Source: Elusimicrobia bacterium CG03_land_8_20_14_0_80_50_18
GTDB taxonomy: Bacteria > CG03
Assembly (NCBI GenBank): GCA_002780705.1
Contig: PEUP01000079.1
Location: 7,073 to 18,346, forward strand
Length of the DNA: 11,274 bases
Direction: 5' to 3'
Part shown: positions 6,804-11,274 of the stretch, piece after piece
Numbering within the stretch: position 1 is the stretch's first letter
How the letters are laid out: each line of letters opens with the position of its first letter
The notes under the pieces: model-generated
Database searches by the model: none
What the model was told of the DNA's origin: nothing
What the model saw: only the letters and a program-made list of their open reading frames with translations
Made by a program: the position numbers and the translations under genes

Positions 6804-7442
6804 ATGAAAAAGTTCAAATCCCTGTTTTTGACATTAATCGCGGCTCTGTTTTTAGCCGGTTGCGCGGCGGCTCCTGTTGTCCCGCAGCAGAGCGCAGCGC
6901 AGGCCTCTGCCGTAGCCGAAAGGCTGGCGGGAATAAACCCCGCCCTGGAAGACCCCTCTGTTAAAAGGGTTGGTCTGGACATTGACGATACCCTCCTCTT
7001 TTCTTCCCCCGCTTTTGACAAAGGTTTTGCTGAAGCTCAGGCCTACACGGACGAGTTCTGGACAATAGTGAATGCTTCCGATGAGGAATTATCGCTTATC
7101 AAGCCGAAAACAATTGAAATAATCAATGCTCACAAGGAAAAAGGTCACGAAATATTTTTGATAACCGCGCGTAACGAAGCCGGCGGCGAGGTGCTCAAAA
7201 AATACATGGCCTCATTGCTTGATATTCCGGAGGGAAACATTTATTTCGCCCCAAGCGGCAAAACCGAACTACTCAAGAAACTGCAGATAGACGCTTTTTA
7301 CGGGGATTCCGATTCCGATATACAGTACGCGCAGGAAGCGGGAGCCATTCCTGTCAGAATCATGCGCAGCCCTGATTCAGGTTACAAGAGTAAATACAAC
7401 CCCGGGAGCTTAGGCGAATTTATCGTACCTGACAGCGAGTGA
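6804..7442 (+). CDS. AphA-like class B acid phosphatase (HAD superfamily), predicted lipoprotein
   Basis: Predicted phosphomonoesterase acting outside the cytoplasmic membrane, probably releasing phosphate from nucleotides or other small esters. The 212-residue protein starts with a lipoprotein signal peptide: KK, a hydrophobic stretch, and lipobox LAGC with Cys20. HAD motif I is GLDIDDTLLFSSP (nucleophile Asp59, acid/base Asp61). Motif II is FLITARNE (Thr121, Arg123). Lys153 in SGKTELL is the likely motif III Lys. Motif IV is FYGDSDSDI (Asp168, Asp172). The DIDDTxLFSSP and FYGDSDxDI blocks, and the Gly-Glu near the end, closely match E. coli AphA, which is soluble and periplasmic rather than lipid-anchored. 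Isoleucine codons are mixed (about 7 ATA, 5 ATT, 5 ATC), while the next gene favours ATA strongly at its start, a weak hint of separate history. Class C (P4/OlpA-type) lipoprotein phosphatases are the main alternative, but the motifs fit class B better. Confidence 0.85.
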   Translation: MKKFKSLFLTLIAALFLAGCAAAPVVPQQSAAQASAVAERLAGINPALEDPSVKRVGLDIDDTLLFSSPAFDKGFAEAQAYTDEFWTIVNASDEELSLIKPKTIEIINAHKEKGHEIFLITARNEAGGEVLKKYMASLLDIPEGNIYFAPSGKTELLKKLQIDAFYGDSDSDIQYAQEAGAIPVRIMRSPDSGYKSKYNPGSLGEFIVPDSE

Positions 7443-7444
7443 AA

Positions 7445-7464
7445 AAAAATCCGCGAAGATTTTT
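7445..7464 (+). terminator. Weak hairpin after the AphA-like gene
   Basis: AAAAATC (7445-7451) pairs with GATTTTT (7458-7464) around a 6-base loop just after the stop codon. The stem is mostly A-T and the T-run is part of it, so it is at best a weak terminator. The remaining intergenic bases to 7500 show only a repeated AAATCCGCG and no convincing promoter. Confidence 0.25.
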
Positions 7465-7500
7465 ATCCTTAGAACAAATCCGCGGTTCCACTAAGATTTT

Positions 7501-9666
7501 ATGGCCGGAATAGAAGACAAACTAAACCGTATAATAGCGCCTCTGCTGAGAGAGATAATATTCAAAAAAGAAATTACTCCCGATGTCCTTAACACCGTCC
7601 TCAAAATAACGATAGAGAAAATAGTCAACACGCTTTTCGCGGAATCAATCACACTCTATCTTGTTGATAAAGACAAGATCAAATTCAGCCATGTGTATTT
7701 TTCCCCGGGCCTGTATAAGGGCGATCCCGCCCGGCAGAAATCTTATGAAGCGAAAAGAGAGACGCTGCTCAAACTCACGCTGCCGCTGAATACGGGCATA
7801 GTGGGAAAGGTGATAGCGGAGGGAAAGAGCCGTGTCGTTGCGGATGCGTCCAAAGACGCCGACCACGCAGCGGGGGTGGACAAAGACACGGGCTTTCAGA
7901 CCCGCTCGATGATAACCTGCCCCCTGCAAACAGAGGGCAAGGTCATAGGCGCCATACAGGTGCTGAACAAATCCATAGCTCCGGGATATTTCAGCGAATC
8001 CGATTCATATCTGCTGGAGGAAGTCGCCCAGTATTCGGCTAAAATAATCCAGAAAGCTTTTAATCCGTCCGCGAAAATGACGCCGCAGGAGCTGGCGTAT
8101 TATATCGCGCGCCTGACAAAACAGCAGTACATCGAGCTGGGTGAGGATTTCACCATACCGGCGGAAATACTGGATGAGACCCGCATCACCGCGGATAATC
8201 TGAGAAAATTCAGGATGATACCGATAAAGCTCTATCCCGGCAGGCAGCTGCGGGTAGTGTGTGCCAATCCGCTGGATTACACCGGCATAGAGAATTTTGA
8301 GGTGATAACAAAATGTAAGGTGAAAGAGACGGTTGTCGCGGCCAAAAGCGATATAGACTATGCCATAAAAAATTATCTTGAGAGTATCGGAGAGCCCTCC
8401 TCCGACGAAGACGAAGCCACGGCTAAAATGCAGGCAGACCTCGCCATCAACGCCGGGTCTGACGATAACATAGACACCGAAAATTATGAAAGTGAGGATT
8501 CCGCGCCGGTCATCAAGCTGGCCAATCAGATAATAAGAGAAGCTTATAACAAAAAAGTCAGCGACATACACATAGAGGCTTTTGAAAAATACACACTTGT
8601 GAGATTCAGGATGGACGGCGTGCTGAAGCAGGTGCACAAACTTCCCCGGAGCGCCCACAACGCCATGCTCACAAGATACAAGATAATGTCATCTCTTGAT
8701 ATAGCCGAGCGGCGAAGACCGCAGGACGGGCGCATCAAATTCAAGGATTTCAGCAAAGACAATCCCGATATAGAGCTCAGGGTCAGCATAGCTCCCCTCG
8801 TCTGGGGAGAAAAAGTCTGTATGCGTATTCTGGACAAGACCGGCACAATGCTCGGACTTGAGGCGATGGGTTTTTCTCCCAAGAACATGGAGTTTTACAG
8901 GGCGGCGATAGCAAAGCCCTACGGCATGATCCTGAATGTGGGGCCCACGGGGAGCGGAAAAACCACCACCCTTTACGCGGCGATAACCGAAATCAACAAA
9001 CCCGGCATCAACATACAGACCGCCGAAGATCCCGTGGAATATATGCTTGAGGGAATCAATCAGATGCCTGTCAGAAAAGAAATAGGCGTCACCTTCGCCG
9101 ATGCCCTGAAATGCTTTCTGCGGCAGGACCCGGATGTGATAATGGTCGGAGAAATACGCGACCTGGAGACCGCCGAGGTCGCTATTGAGGCGGCTCTCAC
9201 CGGGCATCTTATGCTCTCCACTCTTCACACAAATGACGCCGCGACAACAGTAACAAGATTTTTTGATATGGGCGTGGAGCCCTTCCTCGTTTCTTCCTCA
9301 ATTTTAATTGTCTGCGCCCAGCGTCTGGTGCGACGCCTCTGCGCCTGCAAAGAAGAATTCAAAGCGGACGCCGATCTCGCGGAGAGCCTCGGCATAGAAC
9401 CCGGCACAAAGCTCTTCAGAAAAGCCGGCTGTAAAAAATGCGATAACACGGGATATAAGGGACGCATCGGGGTGCACGAGATCCTGATGCCCGACGAGGA
9501 AATACGAAAACTGGTTATTAAAAAAGGTGTGACGCCTGAGGAAATACAGAGGGCCGCGATAGACAACGGCACGCTGGTTCCCATGTTTCAGGACGGACTC
9601 CAGAAATGTCTCAGCGGAGTGACATCCTCCGAGGAAGTTTTCAGAGTCCTGAAAAAAGAGCAGTGA
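7501..9666 (+). CDS. GAF-domain PilB/GspE-type secretion/pilus assembly ATPase
   Basis: Predicted cytoplasmic hexameric ATPase that powers a type IV pilus or type II secretion machine. At 721 residues it is longer than typical PilB/GspE (about 500-580) because of an N-terminal GAF domain (about 25-188), with NTGIVGKVIAEGK and a GAIQVLN strand. Next come a T2SSE_N/MshEN-like module (about 193-290, including IPIKLYPGRQ and CANPLD), an acidic linker (about 295-335) and the ATPase core: VSDIHIE, Walker A GPTGSGKT (481-488), Asp box EDP (509-511), Walker B DPDVIMVGE with Glu551, and His box GHLMLSTLHTN (His569, His576). The zinc knuckle is C614-x-C616 with C644-xx-C647; the first pair usually has two spacer residues. 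No Shine-Dalgarno is evident. No pilin, PilC/GspF or PilT gene lies nearby. GspE and PilB cannot be separated from sequence alone, so no symbol is given. Confidence 0.93.
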   Translation: MAGIEDKLNRIIAPLLREIIFKKEITPDVLNTVLKITIEKIVNTLFAESITLYLVDKDKIKFSHVYFSPGLYKGDPARQKSYEAKRETLLKLTLPLNTGIVGKVIAEGKSRVVADASKDADHAAGVDKDTGFQTRSMITCPLQTEGKVIGAIQVLNKSIAPGYFSESDSYLLEEVAQYSAKIIQKAFNPSAKMTPQELAYYIARLTKQQYIELGEDFTIPAEILDETRITADNLRKFRMIPIKLYPGRQLRVVCANPLDYTGIENFEVITKCKVKETVVAAKSDIDYAIKNYLESIGEPSSDEDEATAKMQADLAINAGSDDNIDTENYESEDSAPVIKLANQIIREAYNKKVSDIHIEAFEKYTLVRFRMDGVLKQVHKLPRSAHNAMLTRYKIMSSLDIAERRRPQDGRIKFKDFSKDNPDIELRVSIAPLVWGEKVCMRILDKTGTMLGLEAMGFSPKNMEFYRAAIAKPYGMILNVGPTGSGKTTTLYAAITEINKPGINIQTAEDPVEYMLEGINQMPVRKEIGVTFADALKCFLRQDPDVIMVGEIRDLETAEVAIEAALTGHLMLSTLHTNDAATTVTRFFDMGVEPFLVSSSILIVCAQRLVRRLCACKEEFKADADLAESLGIEPGTKLFRKAGCKKCDNTGYKGRIGVHEILMPDEEIRKLVIKKGVTPEEIQRAAIDNGTLVPMFQDGLQKCLSGVTSSEEVFRVLKKEQ

Positions 9667-9673
9667 CCGGGAA

Positions 9674-9695
9674 TGGACGGCCGCAAGACCGTCCA
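9674..9695 (+). other. Hairpin in the leader of the 91-residue gene
   Basis: TGGACGG (9674-9680) pairs exactly with CCGTCCA (9689-9695) around an 8-base loop, CCGCAAGA. It fills the gap between the ATPase stop and the G-run ribosome binding site of the next gene. No T-run follows. It could protect the downstream mRNA end or tune translation; it has no second domain that would suggest a riboswitch. Confidence 0.5.
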
Positions 9696-9696
9696 C

Positions 9697-9702
9697 GGGG
9701 GG
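9697..9702 (+). promoter_or_regulatory. Ribosome binding site of the 91-residue gene
   Basis: GGGGGG lies 4 bases before ATG 9707, directly after the hairpin at 9674-9695. It favours ATG 9707 over the duplicated ATG at 9722, which is preceded only by ACGGAAAA. Confidence 0.6.
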
Positions 9703-9732
9703 AAAAATGGCTAACGGAAAAATGGCTGACGG
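9703..9732 (+). repeat. 15-bp tandem duplication spanning the start codon
   Basis: AAAAATGGCTAACGG (9703-9717) is followed immediately by AAAAATGGCTGACGG (9718-9732), identical at 14 of 15 bases. Each unit carries an in-frame ATG and encodes Met-Ala-Asn/Asp-Gly, so the gene has two tandem potential starts. Confidence 0.9.
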
Positions 9733-9982
9733 CGTTTTCAAAAAGATACCTGTAGAGGTAGAGATCATCGGCGGGCGTATTGTGGAAGGCGTAATCAATC
9801 TTCCCACCGCGGGTTATAAAACACGGCTGTCGGATTACATCAATGACACAACTAAATCTTTTATTCCCATGGCAAACGCCATCATCTCCAAAAACGGCCG
9901 GCTGGAAAAAAAATATCGCTCAGTCATAATCAACAAATCAGCGATAATCCACATTGTGGAACTTGAGCAGAAAGAAGACTGA
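9707..9982 (+). CDS. Small conserved-looking protein of unknown function following the GAF-ATPase
   Basis: A 91-residue protein, with no signal peptide, membrane helix or cysteine, that I cannot assign a function. Visible features are an N-terminal beta-rich stretch (VEVEIIGGRIVEGVINLP), the block RLSDYINDTTKSFIPMANAII in the middle, and an INKSAIIHIVEL strand near the C-terminus. The pattern of short strands with LP...RLSDYxN...FIP...INK resembles a small family I recall as DUF6812; that match is from memory. A small beta-barrel fold is plausible. It lies 40 bases after the ATPase gene on the same strand, so co-transcription is likely, which could suggest an accessory role with the ATPase. 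The two N-terminal Met-Ala-x-Gly repeats come from the 15-bp duplication; the conserved part begins around KKIPVEVE. Its stop is 3 bases from the rmuC stop on the other strand. Confidence 0.78.
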   Translation: MANGKMADGVFKKIPVEVEIIGGRIVEGVINLPTAGYKTRLSDYINDTTKSFIPMANAIISKNGRLEKKYRSVIINKSAIIHIVELEQKED

Positions 9983-9985
9983 TAT

Positions 9986-11155
9986 TTACTCCGGATCCGG
10001 CGTACCGTCTCCGGACTCCAAAAGCTGCTCTGATATATTCTTGTTTGAACCGGCGCCGAGCTGTCTGATTTTTTCCGCCCGCGAAACGAGGTTGCCTTTG
10101 CCGGAAACCATTTTCTTGTGGGCGTCACCGTAAGTTTTCTGCACGGTTTCCAGCTGTTTGCCGATTTTTTCAAAGTCATTGAGAAAGCCGACGAATTTAT
10201 CGTACAACGCGCCGCTTTGCCTGGCTATTTCAATGGCATTCTTGGTCTGCTTATCCTGTTTCCAGATATATTCAATCGTTTTGAGCGTGGCGTGAAGAGT
10301 GCTGGGGCTGACTATCACTATCTTTTTTTCAAGCGCGAAGTTAAAAAGAGAACCGTCCGACTGCATTGAAAGAGAAAAAACCCCTTCAATCGGCATGAAA
10401 AGCAGAACGAAATCGGGCGTGTTCAGCCCTCTGGCTGTCTGATAATGCTTGCTCTCAAGGTTAATGACATGAGCGCGAATGGAAGTGTTGAGTTCTTTAA
10501 CGCGCAGCTCTCTGTCTTCCTGAGTTTCGGCGTTCACCAGTTTTTCATAAGACACGAGAGACACCTTGGAATCGACGATAATATATCTCTCATCCGGCAG
10601 TTTAATGATGAAATCCGGCATCAGATGTTTGCCGTCTTCGTCCCGCAGGTCCATGCCTGCCGCCTGGGGAATATATTCAATGCCCTCGGTGAGGCCGGAA
10701 ATTTCCAGAAGTCTTTCCAGGATAGTCTCGCCCCAGTTCCCCTGCATTTTGACATCGCCTTTGAGGGCTTTAGCCAGATTCGCGGCGTCCTCGCCGATCT
10801 GCCGGTTCAGATTCTCCATATTCTTTATCTGCTGAATCAATGATGTGTGGCTGTTCCTGTTTTTTTCGTCGGTTTCAGCTATCCTGTTTTTAAATTTTTC
10901 TATGTCTTCCTTGAGAGGATTTAATATCTCAAGGAGATTTTCCTTGTTCTGTTTTGTGAATTTCTCGCTTTTTTCCTCGAATATCCTGTTTGCCAGATTT
11001 TGAAATGCGTCTCTGAAATTTTCCCGGGTCTCGCTGACAAAGTCATTGCTGAGGCTGATATCTTTGGCCAGATATTTATTTTTATAGTGCTGGCCCGCAA
11101 GCAAAACCAGAAGTACGGCGGCTAAAATTGAAACGGTGATAAGAGCTATGATCAT
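9986..11155 (-). CDS. rmuC: DNA recombination protein RmuC homologue
   Basis: RmuC proteins limit DNA rearrangements such as inverted repeat recombination; the exact substrate is not settled. The 389-residue protein has the family layout: an N-terminal membrane helix (about 3-20), a long charged coiled coil (about 38-135), then the RmuC core with a PD-(D/E)xK nuclease-like fold. GNWGE (139-143) opens the core. The candidate catalytic residues are Glu143, Asp181 in MPDFIIKLP, and Asp195/Lys197 in IIVDSKVS. PIEGVF and VIVSPSTLHATLKTI are further family blocks. The start at 11155 gives the membrane helix at the very N-terminus; only a weak GCGG lies upstream. It follows the FAD oxidoreductase gene by 9 bases on the same strand, so the two are probably one transcript, and it converges on the 91-residue gene. 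Confidence 0.95.
   Translation of the reverse strand: MIIALITVSILAAVLLVLLAGQHYKNKYLAKDISLSNDFVSETRENFRDAFQNLANRIFEEKSEKFTKQNKENLLEILNPLKEDIEKFKNRIAETDEKNRNSHTSLIQQIKNMENLNRQIGEDAANLAKALKGDVKMQGNWGETILERLLEISGLTEGIEYIPQAAGMDLRDEDGKHLMPDFIIKLPDERYIIVDSKVSLVSYEKLVNAETQEDRELRVKELNTSIRAHVINLESKHYQTARGLNTPDFVLLFMPIEGVFSLSMQSDGSLFNFALEKKIVIVSPSTLHATLKTIEYIWKQDKQTKNAIEIARQSGALYDKFVGFLNDFEKIGKQLETVQKTYGDAHKKMVSGKGNLVSRAEKIRQLGAGSNKNISEQLLESGDGTPDPE
9990..10015. other. Stem-loop at the convergent gene ends
   Basis: TCCGGA at 9990-9995 and 10010-10015 (self-complementary) can pair, with an inner CGG-CGTA-CCG helix (9998-10007) and small symmetric internal loops. It lies within the last codons of rmuC and just after the opposing stop codons. 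No T-run flanks it on either strand, so a bidirectional terminator role is only a possibility. Confidence 0.3.
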
Positions 11156-11164
11156 ACCGCGATT

Positions 11165-11274
11165 TTAACTAATAAGAAGATTTTTAACAAAGTCCGCGAT
11201 TGCAAGCGAGGCGGTCAGGCCCGGGGATTCTATGCCTATCAGATTGAGAGCCCCGGGATAGCGCCTGTCTTTTT
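11165..11274 (-). CDS. FAD-dependent oxidoreductase, LhgO-like, C-terminal fragment (start outside window)
   Basis: Only the last 35 codons are inside the window, read leftwards to TAA at 11165-11167. They encode RRYPGALNLIGIESPG and LTASLAIADFVKNLL. The NLIGIESPGLTASLAIA block matches what I know of the C-terminus of L-2-hydroxyglutarate oxidase/dehydrogenase (LhgO/L2HGDH) and related DAO-fold oxidoreductases, where it helps close the FAD site. If correct, the full protein (about 370-400 residues) oxidises L-2-hydroxyglutarate or a similar 2-hydroxyacid. It ends 9 bases before the rmuC start on the same strand. Glycerol-3-phosphate dehydrogenase-like members of the same fold remain possible, since the FAD-binding N-terminus is not visible. 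Confidence 0.68.
   Translation of the reverse strand, partial: KDRRYPGALNLIGIESPGLTASLAIADFVKNLLIS

Noticed and set aside
7469..7497. Promoter TTAGAA/TAAGAT in front of the ATPase gene
   Set aside because: Both boxes are poor matches and the -10 would end 3 bases before the ATG, forcing a leaderless mRNA; not supportable.
6750..7500. Integration (att) site at the tRNA-Leu 3' end with the AphA-like gene as cargo
   Set aside because: No second copy of the tRNA 3' sequence, integrase or phage gene is visible downstream.
8005..8658. 217-codon open frame on the minus strand under the ATPase gene
   Set aside because: Antisense to the conserved N-terminal and linker region of the ATPase, with no domain or initiation signal.
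9667..9702. Possible cyclic-di-GMP riboswitch upstream of the 91-residue gene, given the pilus-type ATPase context
   Set aside because: There is only one short hairpin with a CCGCAAGA loop; the two-helix architecture and conserved core of known c-di-GMP riboswitches are absent.
10118..10843. Plus-strand open frames (83, 132 and 89 codons) opposite rmuC
   Set aside because: They are antisense to a well-recognised rmuC gene and show no family signature or ribosome binding site.

Overview
The window is about 11.3 kb of tightly packed bacterial chromosome. Ten genes, one of them a tRNA, run left to right. Two further genes run right to left at the end. No stretch over 300 bases lacks a gene, and I see no insertion sequence, CRISPR array, phage gene or rRNA.

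The organism looks like a Gram-negative (diderm) bacterium of about 50-55% GC from a poorly cultivated lineage. It has a MepM-type murein endopeptidase, a lipoprotein signal peptide and a type IV pilus/type II secretion ATPase. It uses a bacterial ApgM-type phosphoglycerate mutase and a type III pantothenate kinase. Isoleucine is often written ATA despite the moderate GC. A gap-free GC-rich palindrome (896-915) matches a dispersed repeat I remember from metagenomic phyla such as Elusimicrobiota and Omnitrophota. The phylum assignment is a guess.

Layout. (1) 1-872: 3' part of a pyrimidine-nucleoside/thymidine phosphorylase. (2) 925-4131: ApgM, an M23 endopeptidase and CoaX, with 17 bases between the first two and a 20-base overlap between the last two. 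(3) 4205-6674: gap, pgk and secG; gap has its own strong ribosome binding site and pgk follows it after 3 bases. The triosephosphate isomerase gene often found between pgk and secG is absent. (4) 6693-6774: tRNA-Leu(GAG) directly after secG, the same neighbour order as secG-leuU in E. coli. (5) 6804-7442: a lipoprotein version of a class B (AphA-like) acid phosphatase. (6) 7501-9982: a PilB/GspE-type ATPase carrying an N-terminal GAF domain, then a conserved-looking 91-residue protein whose start region is a 15-bp tandem duplication. (7) 9986-11274, minus strand: rmuC, preceded by the C-terminal end of an LhgO-like FAD oxidoreductase; rmuC converges on the small gene with 3 bases between the stop codons.

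Functionally this is a housekeeping region: nucleoside salvage, lower glycolysis (GAPDH, PGK, phosphoglycerate mutase), CoA synthesis, cell wall remodelling, Sec export, translation and DNA maintenance. The least ordinary items are the GAF-ATPase with its small partner, substitutions at metal-ligand positions in ApgM (His to Glu) and in the M23 peptidase (His to Asp), the AphA-like lipoprotein, and the palindrome beside the apgM ribosome binding site. I did not find convincing evidence of an undescribed defence or mobile system.
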